Below the pieces are notes generated by a model. It made no database searches. It was not told where the DNA came from and worked only from the letters and a program-made list of their open reading frames with translations. From Pseudovibrio sp947494035 (GTDB taxonomy: Bacteria > Pseudomonadota > Alphaproteobacteria > Rhizobiales > Stappiaceae), in contig CANLTN010000002.1 of NCBI GenBank assembly GCA_947494035.1, forward strand, positions 288,889 through 352,888: 64,000 bases of DNA. The letters are read 5' to 3'. A program made the translations under genes and the position numbers. Of this stretch, positions 35,745 to 45,014 are shown one piece after another (within the stretch, counting starts at the first letter, position 1; every line of letters starts with the position of its first letter).

Positions 35745-37166
35745 TTAGATTGTCAGAGACGGCAAGATTACAGTTGCTTTCAAACCGCCCAGTTCGCTGT
35801 CACAAAGTTCAAATGAACCACCGTAAATACCTGCGATATCAACGATTATAGACAGCCCCAGACCTGTGCCGGGGACGGTTTCATCCAGTCTTTGGCCTCT
35901 GCGCAGCGCGCTTTTTTTCTCTTCAGGCCCTAGTCCGGGGCCATCGTCTTCCACGATCAGGCACATAAAAGACGTAGCGGAATTGTTGTTTTTCAGTGTC
36001 ACTGACACTTTTTTATCACACCATTTACAGGCGTTATCCAACAAGTTTCCAAGGATTTCTTCTAGGTCTTGCTGCTCTCCTCTGAACAACAGGGCCTCAT
36101 CCATCTCAACCGAGATGTCCGGTTCTTTGTCGCGATGGATTTTTTCCATGGCGCGGGCCATACGCGTGACCACGGGAGCAGCTTCGCACGACACCCCAAT
36201 CACGCGGCGCTGTGCTGCCATGCGTGCCTTTTCCAGATAGTGCTGGATCTGCCCCTTCATCAAGTCGGCCTGCTCAGACACTTTCAAGGCAAGCGGATCA
36301 TCCGAGGTGCGCGCCTCATTGGCAATGACCGAGAGAGGCGTTTTCAGGGCGTGAGCAAGGTTACCCACCTGCGTTCTGGAGTGTTCCACCACTTCTCGGT
36401 TGGAGTGGATGAGCGCGTTCAGTTCGACTGCCAGTGGTTTAAGCTCTTTCGGCAACTCTTCCTGAACTGCCTCTTCTTTTCCCTGACGGACACGACCAAG
36501 GCTTTCCTGAAGTTCGGTCAAAGGACGCAAGCCAAAGCGGACTTGCAGGAAGATTGCAACCACAAGGCCAAGCCCAAGGGCTCCCAAAGTGATCGCTGCC
36601 TGCCATGCGAAGGAGGCTGTGCTGTCGCCAACTTCCTTGATGCTTCCGGCCACGGCGATTGTTACTGAGGGACGGCCGTTAAACTGAAAGCGCCTTTGTA
36701 TCATACGCAGCTCTCGTCCTGCCGGACCAACAACGTTTTGCTTGACCTGCCGCTGCCCCCTCATGGGCAGCAAGCTCAATTCGTCTCCAAAAAGGGAGTC
36801 ACTTTCATACAGGATTTTGCCGTCGCGCTGCACTGACCAGTACCAGCCGGAAAGTGGCATGTTGAAACGAGGGTCACCAATTCCGCGAAGGACGGGGCCT
36901 CGCTGCTCCCCTTCGGCAGCAAGCGCGCTAACAATTGCGGTCATATGGACTTCGAGACGGTCATCCAGTGCGTTGACACCGGCTTCGCGGAACAGCGCCA
37001 CCAGAATGGCACCTGCGACCACCAGACTCACCAGTGCCCAGAGCATAGCAACAAAGATCAGGCGCCATGCCAATGACGCCTGTTGTTTTCTGCGAATGAA
37101 GCCTATGAGGTTCCACCTTGATGAACCCTCGGGGCTGCTCCTGTCTGAGCTGGTTCTGTCAGGCAT
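35745..37166 (-). CDS. feuQ: Sensor histidine kinase FeuQ (PhoQ-like)
   Basis: 473 residues from the ATG at 37166, which follows AGGAAG and overlaps the feuP end by 8 bases. Two membrane helices (about 37-60 and 180-200) flank a periplasmic domain. HAMP, HisKA (VGNLAHALKTPLSVIANEART) and HATPase (ILGNLLDNACKWCDKKV, EDDGPGLGPEEKKSALRRGQ, GTGLGLSIIVDIAG) follow, a PhoQ-type layout. The gene name rests on the pairing with FeuP and on the position next to the ccm (cyc) genes, as in Rhizobium and Sinorhizobium, where FeuPQ governs cyclic glucan export and osmoadaptation genes. Confidence in the name is moderate. Confidence 0.83.
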   Translation of the reverse strand: MPDRTSSDRSSPEGSSRWNLIGFIRRKQQASLAWRLIFVAMLWALVSLVVAGAILVALFREAGVNALDDRLEVHMTAIVSALAAEGEQRGPVLRGIGDPRFNMPLSGWYWSVQRDGKILYESDSLFGDELSLLPMRGQRQVKQNVVGPAGRELRMIQRRFQFNGRPSVTIAVAGSIKEVGDSTASFAWQAAITLGALGLGLVVAIFLQVRFGLRPLTELQESLGRVRQGKEEAVQEELPKELKPLAVELNALIHSNREVVEHSRTQVGNLAHALKTPLSVIANEARTSDDPLALKVSEQADLMKGQIQHYLEKARMAAQRRVIGVSCEAAPVVTRMARAMEKIHRDKEPDISVEMDEALLFRGEQQDLEEILGNLLDNACKWCDKKVSVTLKNNNSATSFMCLIVEDDGPGLGPEEKKSALRRGQRLDETVPGTGLGLSIIVDIAGIYGGSFELCDSELGGLKATVILPSLTI

Positions 37167-37824
37167 TTTCTTCCTGTAGCCTGTAGCCCAAGCCACGTAC
37201 AGTCTCAATCAGAGCACTGCCGAACTTTTTGCGCAGGCGGCCAACGAAGACCTCGATGGTGTTGGAATCGCGGTCGAAGTCCTGATCATAAAGGTGTTCA
37301 ACCAGTTCGGTTCGGGAGATCACCCGTCCCTTGTGGTGCATCAGATAGGACAGCAGGCGGAATTCATGGGATGTGAGCTTTACGGACATTCCGTTTTTCG
37401 TCACCTTGCCTGCCTTGGTGTCCAAAACGATATCTCCGATGGAAATCTCATTTGAGGCCAGACCTGCGGCGCGGCGCACAAGCGCCCTCACCCGTGCCAG
37501 TACTTCTTCCATATGGAAGGGTTTGGCCACATAATCATCAGCGCCAGCATCAATCCCGGCAACCTTGTCGCTCCAGCGATCGCGGGCCGTGAGAATGAGT
37601 ACCGGCGTTGCGTGTCCGTCCCGGCGCCAGCGTTCAAGCACGCTCAAACCATCCATCTGCGGCAGGCCAAGATCGAGAATAATCGCATCATATGGTTCGG
37701 TATCGCCAAGGAAATGACCTTCCTCGCCGTCATATGCTTTATCGACAACGTAGCCGGCATCTTCCAGTGCTTCACATAATTGTCTGTTTAAATCGCGATC
37801 ATCTTCGACGACCAACATTCGCAT
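37159..37824 (-). CDS. feuP: Response regulator FeuP (OmpR/PhoP-like)
   Basis: 221 residues from the ATG at 37824, which has GGGG eight bases upstream; the frame extends seven codons further. The receiver domain has VVEDDRDLNRQL, the phosphoacceptor Asp in AIILDLGLPQMDGLS and the conserved Lys in VAKPFHMEEVL. The DNA-binding domain has LTSHEFRLLSYLMHHKGRVISR and SNTIEVFVGRLRKKFG. It is the partner of the overlapping feuQ. Upstream, two ATTCAGG copies about 46 bp apart might be regulator sites, which is speculative. Confidence 0.86.
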   Translation of the reverse strand: MRMLVVEDDRDLNRQLCEALEDAGYVVDKAYDGEEGHFLGDTEPYDAIILDLGLPQMDGLSVLERWRRDGHATPVLILTARDRWSDKVAGIDAGADDYVAKPFHMEEVLARVRALVRRAAGLASNEISIGDIVLDTKAGKVTKNGMSVKLTSHEFRLLSYLMHHKGRVISRTELVEHLYDQDFDRDSNTIEVFVGRLRKKFGSALIETVRGLGYRLQEENA

Positions 37825-37931
37825 AGAATATACCCCGTTCAACATTCAGGTTTTTTGTTGCCTAATATCACTTTAAAATTTCGTTCAAATTCAGGCAAAA
37901 GTCTTTTCAAGAAAAGTTCTTATTAAAACAG

Positions 37932-38225
37932 TTATTTACGCCGTCCAGTTCGTGCATCCAATGTCACTTGCGAGACATTGCCGTTGTTAAGGACGGAAAG
38001 TACATAGACCAATCCACCACCCTGCTCGCATAGCTTTGCGGAGAGAATCTGCCCGTTCACGCTCAGGGAGCCCAATGGCCGCGCCTGACCGTTGGCAACG
38101 GCCTGCCGGGTCTGGCTGGAGGACAAACACGCGGCCTGTGCGGGTGCAGACCAGGTAAAAACTGTCACCGCCAAAGCCATTGCCATCACTAATCGAAACA
38201 TGAGGTTGTGGAGTTGGTGTCTCAT
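37932..38225 (-). CDS. Small secreted PepSY-like protein, FeuN candidate
   Basis: About 97 residues from the ATG at 38225; an ATG at 38201 is also possible. A signal peptide (FRLVMAMALAVTVFTWSAPAQA) precedes a mature domain of about 65 residues. That domain has the PepSY-like ending: AKLCEQGGGLVYVLSVLNNG and VSQVTLDARTGRRK. In Sinorhizobium meliloti a small periplasmic protein, FeuN, encoded next to feuP, inhibits FeuQ. Position, size and export match here, so this is a good candidate for the same role, though identity with FeuN is inferred. The gene is upstream of feuP and in the same direction. Confidence 0.7.
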   Translation of the reverse strand: MRHQLHNLMFRLVMAMALAVTVFTWSAPAQAACLSSSQTRQAVANGQARPLGSLSVNGQILSAKLCEQGGGLVYVLSVLNNGNVSQVTLDARTGRRK

Positions 38226-38362
38226 AAGGTGTCTTCTACCCGGCACTGGCTGAACCTCACATGAACGAGGTCTTATTAACGTCAAAACAAAGACCTAGCA
38301 AATTCTACCGAGTCAGTGATTTTTCATGGTTTACCTAATGGATGTTCCAGCAAAACCACTTT

Positions 38363-41300
38363 TTAAAGTGTTACGCTCACCTGACAATCTGAAGTTGTCC
38401 CCAAGCCGAATTTAGTCGATTTTTGAGCGACTTGGCAGAACAGAACATGGCTACCACTGCCGAGTAGCTGCAAAAGATCATTGCGCTGGATAAGAAATTG
38501 TTCCTTCGCGGCTTCAAAGACTTGCAGGAAGACCGGTTCTGATTCGTCCTCTGGCACATGGTGTAATCGGATTGAATACTGAAGGTTGTCCTCGTGCAGC
38601 GGGATGCCCTGCACTGCCCAGCTGTCGCCCTCCCATCTGGTTCTGCGTATCCATTTCAGTTCAAGATCGCCATTGGCTTGCACAGTAGCTTTCAGGGAAA
38701 CAGGTGCAAGGGGTTTGAGTGAGGTTTGCGTGCCCGTGTGGCTGAGATTGACAGCCCATTTATAGCCCAGTGGCTTGCCTGCGGGCACCACGCGATAAGA
38801 TAGAGAGATGCCCGCTTTGTCACTGGACCATGGCAGTTTGAGAAGCGATGGATTGAGCAGCACGAACTCTGCATCGGCGGGGGGCACTACATCAACAAGG
38901 TGCTCAGTTCCCAATTGACCTCTGAGCAGTTTGGTTAGTTTATAGGTCAGGGGTGCAATCAGCTCTGCATTACAAAACTGTATGACCTCCCAGTCTTCCC
39001 CCTTGCGCACTGCGCAGGCGTTGGCACCGGAGAGGACGTCCAGCAGCTTGCGGCTTTGCAGTTGGCCTCCGTGGAGTTTGACGGTGATCTGGGAGCCAAG
39101 GTCCCAACGCCAGAGTGGGCCTGCCGCGAGTGGTTCCTGAAGGTTGCCCATGACTGCTGGTTCTGGCACCTGTAACAGCGGGGTAAACTCCTCCCCTGAG
39201 CTGGAGGCATAGACCTGATAGGCACCCGGCCAGTTTGCGCCATAGACGGCGATGACCGGACTGCCGTCGTCTGCGCCCTCGCTGTGGAACCGTGGCAAGT
39301 CGAGAATGCGGACAACCGGAGGACCGAGCGTGTTGTCATTGTATGAGGGCTGCGAGGATTGGTCAGAGATTGCCAGCCCTGCGGACACCGGCATTCCGTT
39401 CAAGCGCGTTGCCAAGACTTCCATATGTGCGCCGGATGAAATTTGATCAATGCGGCACAGGACTGGGGTGCCCTCTTCTTTCAAGAGATCATCGGGAAGC
39501 TCGATTACGTCTCCCGGTTTCAGGTGGATGCTACCTAAGGAAAGTCTGAACTGGATGGTCTCCCGATCCAGCCACAGGGACTGATGCACTTTCTGGACCA
39601 GTTTTTTGGCAAGAGGCAGCGATGTGGTGATGGGAAGCTGAAGGGTTACGGTGCGGCGGTCCATTCCGTCCAGGCGCCGCGAGGAGACCATTAGGGCCTC
39701 ATATCGATTGTTGGGGTCCATGCTACGCAAGCGCAGCTCAGCTGGCAGGTCGCTGCCATCATTTCGGCTGATGGTGATATAGCTCTCAGTCTCCTCATCT
39801 GCTTCCAGCAGGTCCGCTAGGCCGAGTTTTCCTTGCTCTCCCACCGCAGCGTATTTGGGCAGGACCGCCAGATGGGTTCCACGATCCACCGCAATGCTGC
39901 CTGTTAGTTGCAGGATGGGCGAGAGCGCGGCGCGCAGGGAGGTTGGGCCGTTTACAATCAAGCCTTCGATGGTTTCTCCCAGTTCTGCAATCTGGGAAAG
40001 CTCCTGGGTGTGCCCAAAGTCATCGCTCATGGCACGGATGAGGCCAGAGACGGATAAGGCGCCGAGACGACCTGTGAGCCAGTGGCCGAACTGCCAGTTC
40101 TGGCCATCTGACCAGACATCGGTATAGGTCGGAAATTCGGGGAACGGTCGGGCGTCCCATGTCCACAGGAAGGTGTTGTCGGCATTCACCATGGTGCCGG
40201 AGTAGTGGGATGAGGTGGGGTTGTCTCCCTGAGGCCAATCGGGATGATCGGTTCCCCAATAGCTGAGACTGGCTTCCAGAGCACGGCGCTGGACGAGATC
40301 ATCCTGCTGTCCATTGGAAAAGTGCGGGAGGGCGCTTTCGGCAGACTTGGGATCTACAAACACGTTGGGCTGGTTTGCGCCCTTATCGACAGCTGGAAAG
40401 CCCAGTTCGGTGAACCAGATGGGTTTAGATTCCGGCATCCATGGGGTCGCGTTATTCTGCTCAGTGTTTGAGACACGCTCAAAGTGCCGGTTCTGCCACC
40501 AGTTCTTCAGGTCCTTTTGCCGAAAGACCCATGGCTTGTTGTAGGCGCCGTCGGTGATTGCGCTGCGTTTTTTTGCGCTGCGATCCTCGCCGCTTGCGTA
40601 ATACCAGTCATGGTACTCGCCAGAGGCAATCCCTTCGCGCAGCTCTCCCAGGTCATAGGCTGCTTGCGGGCCATCCTCATCGCGCAGGTCAGTTAAGGGC
40701 AAATAGTTATCGATGCCGACAAAATCCACATCATCAAAGGCCCAAAGCGGGTCAAGGGGAAAGCGGAGGTCGCCGGAACGGGGGGTATAGCCAGCGTACT
40801 CACTCCAGTCTGCGGCATAGGAGAGTTTGGTCTGTTTGCCGACGATCTGGCGAACCTCGGAGGCCAGTGTCTTCAGGTGGTCAACAAACGGGAACGTGCC
40901 AGCGCCTGCCCAGCATTGGGTGAGGCCGCGCATTTCTGAGCCGATAAGGAAGGCCTCCACACCGCCTGCCTCTTGCACCAAATTGGCGTAGTGCAGGATG
41001 AAGCGGCGGAACCGCCAGTCCGAGCCGGTACCGATAAAGGCGTCGATCTGGGGGGCAATGGCGCTGGTTCCCTGCTGTGATCCGGGTTGGCCTGCTGCAA
41101 TGTCCGAGGTGATGCGCCCCCGCCACGGGTAGCTGGGCTGCCGTGCCGCGCCATAGGGGTCAGGCAGCTGGTTGGTTTCGGGGATGTCCATCATCACAAA
41201 GGGATAGAACATCACTTTCAGGCCACGGCGTTTGAGCTCCTTGATAGCGGCGATGACTGAGGCGTCCGATGGGGTGCCGCCGTAGGCTGGTCTGTCGTTG

Positions 41301-42247
41301 ACGCGGGAGACCTCTGGCACCTCTGTCCTGTCCAGGCCGGCCACGCTCCAGTTTTCCGGCAAGTGGTGGGTGGTCTGGTAGGTAACTTTTGGCCTGATGG
41401 AGCATTGGGAGGCACGCAGATCATCACCGAACCACGAGACCACAAGGGCGACGCTTTGCAAGTTGGGGCATAGGGCCTGAAGCTCGTCCAGCGAACGGAC
41501 AAGGTCCGTTTCCTCGCACTTGCCGTGACGGTTGACGCTGCGGGTGTTGCCGGGGGAGATATCTTCGATGATCTCCTGCGGATGGTAGGCGAACTCGCCT
41601 GCACCGGGGATAAGGGTGACGGCTTTGATTTGCTGTTCCAGCGGCTCTATGGCGCGCAGCACCTCGAACGCAAGTTGCGGTATGCGGTTGCCGAACTCAG
41701 CCAGAGCCAGACGCTCGAACACAACATACGCCGTTCCTTTATAGGCGGGGGCTGTGCCTTGCTTGGCTTCGATCAGGGGATCAGCCTGCTGGTCCTCATT
41801 GCCCAGATAAACACGCATATTGAGGGCGCTGACATCCAATTCCTTGCCGTTGGCCCAGACGCGACTTACAGCGGTGATGGGGCCTTCGCACAAGGCGACG
41901 GCGAAGTTGGCGAAGTAGCTGTGGCTGGTGACGGTCACGGAGGAGCCGGTGGCTTTGCCGCCCTGCTTCTCCTCGGAGACCACTTCTTCCAGCCGCGTTG
42001 CCCAGATGATGTTGCCGGTCACGCGCACGCGGCCATAGACAAAGGGGAGCGATGCGCCTTCTGCTGCGGTTTGTAATTGCAGGTTGCCCAGTTTACCAAC
42101 GGAGGCCTCTCGTGTTTCGCCAAAAATCTGCTGGTCGACCCACGCTCCGGCTGCTGCACCCAGCGCCTGTCCGACGATAGCGCCAACAGGGCCGCCGATG
42201 GCACCCCCAACGGCGGCACCAACGCTTGAAAGTACCATTGTAGCCAT
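38363..42247 (-). CDS. GTA g15: tail fibre/host-recognition megatron (GTA TIM-barrel)
   Basis: A 1294-residue baseplate-fibre protein, the last gene of the GTA cluster. The N-terminus (about 1-40) is Gly/Ala-rich (GGAIGGPVGAIVGQALGAAAG). A glycoside-hydrolase-like TIM barrel follows (about 380-760; for example DDVDFVGIDNYLPLTDLRDE and IWFTELGFPAVDKGANQPN), then the phage-tail domain of the rcc01695 type and further beta-rich segments. It is the counterpart of RcGTA gp15, thought to form the central fibre and attack the host envelope. It overlaps nothing; g14 ends 18 bp upstream. No convincing terminator follows before the FeuN-like gene. Confidence 0.93.
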   Translation of the reverse strand: MATMVLSSVGAAVGGAIGGPVGAIVGQALGAAAGAWVDQQIFGETREASVGKLGNLQLQTAAEGASLPFVYGRVRVTGNIIWATRLEEVVSEEKQGGKATGSSVTVTSHSYFANFAVALCEGPITAVSRVWANGKELDVSALNMRVYLGNEDQQADPLIEAKQGTAPAYKGTAYVVFERLALAEFGNRIPQLAFEVLRAIEPLEQQIKAVTLIPGAGEFAYHPQEIIEDISPGNTRSVNRHGKCEETDLVRSLDELQALCPNLQSVALVVSWFGDDLRASQCSIRPKVTYQTTHHLPENWSVAGLDRTEVPEVSRVNDRPAYGGTPSDASVIAAIKELKRRGLKVMFYPFVMMDIPETNQLPDPYGAARQPSYPWRGRITSDIAAGQPGSQQGTSAIAPQIDAFIGTGSDWRFRRFILHYANLVQEAGGVEAFLIGSEMRGLTQCWAGAGTFPFVDHLKTLASEVRQIVGKQTKLSYAADWSEYAGYTPRSGDLRFPLDPLWAFDDVDFVGIDNYLPLTDLRDEDGPQAAYDLGELREGIASGEYHDWYYASGEDRSAKKRSAITDGAYNKPWVFRQKDLKNWWQNRHFERVSNTEQNNATPWMPESKPIWFTELGFPAVDKGANQPNVFVDPKSAESALPHFSNGQQDDLVQRRALEASLSYWGTDHPDWPQGDNPTSSHYSGTMVNADNTFLWTWDARPFPEFPTYTDVWSDGQNWQFGHWLTGRLGALSVSGLIRAMSDDFGHTQELSQIAELGETIEGLIVNGPTSLRAALSPILQLTGSIAVDRGTHLAVLPKYAAVGEQGKLGLADLLEADEETESYITISRNDGSDLPAELRLRSMDPNNRYEALMVSSRRLDGMDRRTVTLQLPITTSLPLAKKLVQKVHQSLWLDRETIQFRLSLGSIHLKPGDVIELPDDLLKEEGTPVLCRIDQISSGAHMEVLATRLNGMPVSAGLAISDQSSQPSYNDNTLGPPVVRILDLPRFHSEGADDGSPVIAVYGANWPGAYQVYASSSGEEFTPLLQVPEPAVMGNLQEPLAAGPLWRWDLGSQITVKLHGGQLQSRKLLDVLSGANACAVRKGEDWEVIQFCNAELIAPLTYKLTKLLRGQLGTEHLVDVVPPADAEFVLLNPSLLKLPWSSDKAGISLSYRVVPAGKPLGYKWAVNLSHTGTQTSLKPLAPVSLKATVQANGDLELKWIRRTRWEGDSWAVQGIPLHEDNLQYSIRLHHVPEDESEPVFLQVFEAAKEQFLIQRNDLLQLLGSGSHVLFCQVAQKSTKFGLGTTSDCQVSVTL

Positions 42248-42265
42248 GGTCGTGTCCTTTTAAGC

Positions 42266-42700
42266 TCAATCAATTGGAAAGAAGGAAAAACATCCGGCAA
42301 TCTTGTTGCGCCACATGGGCACCAGCGGGCTTTCCACCACACCGACAGCCTCGTAGGCGTGAATGAAGCGGTCCTTTGCGCTCATGAGACCCAGATGCTT
42401 GCACGGGTAATGGGGCGCCCAGCGAAACAAGATCACCTGTGCGGGCTGTGGTGAGGTTTCCGGCACTTCATGAAGGTACAGCCGTGCGGCGCTGAGCAGG
42501 TGATCCTCTTTGTTCAGGTCTGCCCATTCGGGCGCGTAGTTGGATGGGGTCTCAGGTTCCCAGTTGTGCAGGAAACGATAGAGGCCGCGGATGAGGCCGA
42601 GGCAGTCACACCCAGCGCCCTTGCGGGAGGCCTGATGTTTATATGGCGTGCCGATCCAGCTTCGCGCTTCTGTCAGAAGCGTCTGTTGGGTTTGTGTCAT
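42266..42700 (-). CDS. GTA g14: NlpC/P60-type cell wall peptidase
   Basis: 144 residues starting at the ATG at 42700, two bases after the g13 stop. The longer frame to 42838 overlaps g13 entirely and is not used. NlpC/P60 motifs are present: the catalytic Cys in GAGCDCLGLIRGLY and His in CKHLGLMS, with HAYEA further on. In GTA and phage tails this enzyme is part of the baseplate and cuts cell-wall peptides during delivery. The N-terminus (TQTQQTLLTEARSWIGTPYK) is typical of the GTA peptidase family. Confidence 0.92.
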   Translation of the reverse strand: MTQTQQTLLTEARSWIGTPYKHQASRKGAGCDCLGLIRGLYRFLHNWEPETPSNYAPEWADLNKEDHLLSAARLYLHEVPETSPQPAQVILFRWAPHYPCKHLGLMSAKDRFIHAYEAVGVVESPLVPMWRNKIAGCFSFFPID

Positions 42701-42702
42701 CT

Positions 42703-43590
42703 TCACCCCACCAGCTTTCCGCCGTTGTTGGCGGCAGATTGAGCATCGGGTCCGGCAAGAATGAAGTCGTTGCCGGGGATATGGGGGAAGCCACGGAAAT
42801 TCTGGCTGTTCTTGAATTTGTCCTGACAGGTGCCCCACTTCTTATCGCAGCCAGCGGTGATGGTGGCCTCAAGGGGGTAGTCCAGCTCCAGAATCGTGGG
42901 CGACCACAAGGTTATCTTGTGCTCGCCCTGTTCCAGAATGTGACCGGCGATGTGAAGGGGCTGATTGGTATAGGGACCGGTTTGAATGGTGAGTTTGCCG
43001 AAGGACCACCAGCCTGCGCTGACATCACTGTTGCCCTCAATGACCAGCCGGTTGCCTGCCTCCTGCCTCAGGACAGTTACCTGCCGTGCATAGGTGGCGG
43101 CGTTCAGGTCTACCCCGCATTTTCGATCTCCCAGATCTGCATGGCATTGGTGGGATAGCTCTCTGCCTTTGGGCTCGGAGAGGCGGACGGCCAATGAGCG
43201 AAATTCGGCGCGGAACACATTGCCGTCGCGGCTCACCTCCCCCAGCGAGCCGCGTCTTAAAAGCTCGTTCTGCTCCGGCTCTTGCCAGTTGACCAGAAAG
43301 ACCTCAACCTCGGCGTTGTCCCAGATGCCAGCGGCAAGCTCTTCTTCTTTCAGACTGTCAGCTGAGAGGAAGCCCAGCGCCTCCTCTTGTCCGGCTTGAA
43401 AGTTGGATTGCGCCATGGCCTGAGTGCCATCCAGTCCGATGCCGGGCTCATAGGTTTTGCCGAGCAGTGTGATGGGGTGATCGTGGGTGGTGAAGCCGAG
43501 GCTGAGGCCAGAGGGTGCGGTCACGCGCCAGCAATAGGCCACAGTTGTCCCCTCACCGTTCAGGTGTTGTTGCAAAGCAGCGTTGAACAT
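42703..43590 (-). CDS. GTA g13: hub protein (DUF2163/phage BR0599-like)
   Basis: 295 residues with the pattern of the conserved phage protein family BR0599: an N-terminal domain starting with FNAALQQHLNGEGTTVAYCW and a C-terminal domain with four cysteines (CHADLGDRKCGVDL and CDKKWGTCQDKF) ending in FRGFPHIPGND. The cysteine pattern supports the iron-sulfur or metal site proposed for GTA gp13. It is a structural hub of the baseplate between g12 and g14. The start follows g12 after 23 bp. Confidence 0.92.
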   Translation of the reverse strand: MFNAALQQHLNGEGTTVAYCWRVTAPSGLSLGFTTHDHPITLLGKTYEPGIGLDGTQAMAQSNFQAGQEEALGFLSADSLKEEELAAGIWDNAEVEVFLVNWQEPEQNELLRRGSLGEVSRDGNVFRAEFRSLAVRLSEPKGRELSHQCHADLGDRKCGVDLNAATYARQVTVLRQEAGNRLVIEGNSDVSAGWWSFGKLTIQTGPYTNQPLHIAGHILEQGEHKITLWSPTILELDYPLEATITAGCDKKWGTCQDKFKNSQNFRGFPHIPGNDFILAGPDAQSAANNGGKLVG

Positions 43591-43613
43591 GGATTTGCTT
43601 TCTTAGGTTTTCG

Positions 43614-44258
43614 TCAGCTCAGGAGTTCAAGGAGCGGGATGGAGGGTACCTGTCCGGCCTCAAAATGAAGCAGGTTGATTTCCAGATGGTCGCTTTCAAA
43701 ACGGGCCGGCGTATCAAACAAGAACCCGGCTGTGACCTGCTGATTGTTTGATGGGATGTGCCCCGCCTGAAACTCAAGCAGGCCGGTTGCCGGGTCCAGC
43801 AAGACATGGTTGCCGACAGTTTTTTCCTGCCCGTCAACGGCAACGGAAACAGTCCCAGCAACTGGTTTGGTGATTTTGCGTTGCCAAGCTATGCCTGCGG
43901 TGCCCACAGGTTTGATAAGCTGGAACGATGCGGTGCTGCCGTCTCCGGTTCCCAGCATCACATCGGTTGCTGCGGGCGTTTGGTCGAATGCACAGGATCT
44001 GTGGTCCATTGGGTCACGAAAGCGAAATCCGCAGAGGCGACCGCCGACTTTTTCGAAGAAGTTGAGCACGCGGTGCAGGTCTGCTGAGGAGCGTAGTCCG
44101 GTGCCCACATCAAAGTGCCGTCGCGTTCCCTTCCAGATAGCGTTGCGCGTTTCGGCTCCATTGAGTAACCGTGTGACCTGACTACGCTTTTCTATCCTGA
44201 CAGAAGCCCCTAGGGAAATTCCAAGTGGGAACGATTCATCAACAAAACTTGGTGTCAT
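43614..44258 (-). CDS. GTA g12: distal tail protein (DUF2460, TIGR02217)
   Basis: 214 residues from the ATG at 44258, preceded by AGGAGAGGAA. The family N-terminus is clear: FVDESFPLGISLGASVRIEK, and the R-x-F-x-V-type GTRRHFDVGTGLRSS. The middle has CGFRFRDPMDHRSC. The protein ends in FEAGQVPSIPLLELLS, as expected for a DUF2460 protein (VPxIPLxE near the C-terminus). It forms the distal end of the tail and anchors the hub. The start overlaps the end of a small ORF that fills the gap to g11. Confidence 0.93.
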   Translation of the reverse strand: MTPSFVDESFPLGISLGASVRIEKRSQVTRLLNGAETRNAIWKGTRRHFDVGTGLRSSADLHRVLNFFEKVGGRLCGFRFRDPMDHRSCAFDQTPAATDVMLGTGDGSTASFQLIKPVGTAGIAWQRKITKPVAGTVSVAVDGQEKTVGNHVLLDPATGLLEFQAGHIPSNNQQVTAGFLFDTPARFESDHLEINLLHFEAGQVPSIPLLELLS

Positions 44259-44472
44259 TTTCCTCTCCTGTTTGATTTGGCTCAAGGCTGCGAGCGCCGA
44301 AAGTCTCTAGTAAGTGTGACATGGGAAAGATGTTTGCGTAATTCTTGCAGGCCCGTTGTTGATGCTCCTCCCTCTTCGCAAGACAACGGTTTTTCTCAAA
44401 AAGATTGCTACCACCGTCCGGTAGCAAAGCCACGTCGGCCCTTGAGTCCCTCCTCTTCAATGCCGACGTCAT
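44239..44472 (-). CDS. Small ORF between GTA g11 and g12 (uncertain)
   Basis: A 77-residue frame that starts with an ATGA overlap on the g11 stop and ends 20 bases inside the g12 start, filling a gap that is normally very short in GTA clusters. The product is hydrophilic, without membrane helices or known motifs (TSALKRRDSRADVALLPDGG at the start). No clear ribosome-binding site precedes it, so coupling to g11 would be needed. It may be a minor tail component or simply a coincidental open frame. Confidence 0.35.
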   Translation of the reverse strand: MTSALKRRDSRADVALLPDGGSNLFEKNRCLAKREEHQQRACKNYANIFPMSHLLETFGARSLEPNQTGEENDTKFC

Positions 44473-45014
44473 AGCCCGCGTCGCCCCCGTCCGGTGGCGC
44501 GGGCCATTATCATCGCAATCTGTCCCTGAGATCGTTCAAAGCTGCGCACATCTTGTGTGGCGACGTTTATGGTCACATTCGGCTGCGTGCCGCCTGCATT
44601 TACGGCAACGCCGAGGCGTCCATCGGCACCGCGTTGTAAAGGCAGGATTGCCTCTGCGCCTGCCTCTCCCATGAGACCCAGACCAGAACTGCCAGCAGCA
44701 AACATGGTCGGGCTGGAGACTACCCCACCTTTTGCAAAGGGGGTGACGCCTGTCATACCGCCCACTGCCGAGGAGATGCCTGTTGCGATCAGCTGTTCCA
44801 GTGGCTTCATGGCGCTGGAGAGCACCGAGCTTGAAATGCTGAGGGCGACCTGAGAGAGGATTGATTGCAGGTCCTTGCCGGAGGTAACGGCACTTTGCAG
44901 GCCCTTGCTGATCTCTGAAGAGAATTCTCTTGCAAGAAAATTGACCTCTTGCATGGTCACCTCCAAAGCACGTGCCTGTTCCACGTTAAGCGGCTCATTG
45001 AAATCATCAATCAT
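44469..45014 (-). CDS. GTA g11: tail tape measure protein
   Basis: 181 residues from the ATG at 45014, which overlaps the g10.1 stop (ATGA). A helical N-terminal half (VEQARALEVTMQEVNFLAREF) is followed by the hallmark tape-measure end of this family: GGVVSSPTMF, GLMGEAGAEAILPLQRG and a C-terminus in RATGRGRRGL. It sets tail length and is the shortest class of such proteins, consistent with the short tails of GTA particles. No frameshift is visible. Confidence 0.9.
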   Translation of the reverse strand: MIDDFNEPLNVEQARALEVTMQEVNFLAREFSSEISKGLQSAVTSGKDLQSILSQVALSISSSVLSSAMKPLEQLIATGISSAVGGMTGVTPFAKGGVVSSPTMFAAGSSGLGLMGEAGAEAILPLQRGADGRLGVAVNAGGTQPNVTINVATQDVRSFERSQGQIAMIMARATGRGRRGL

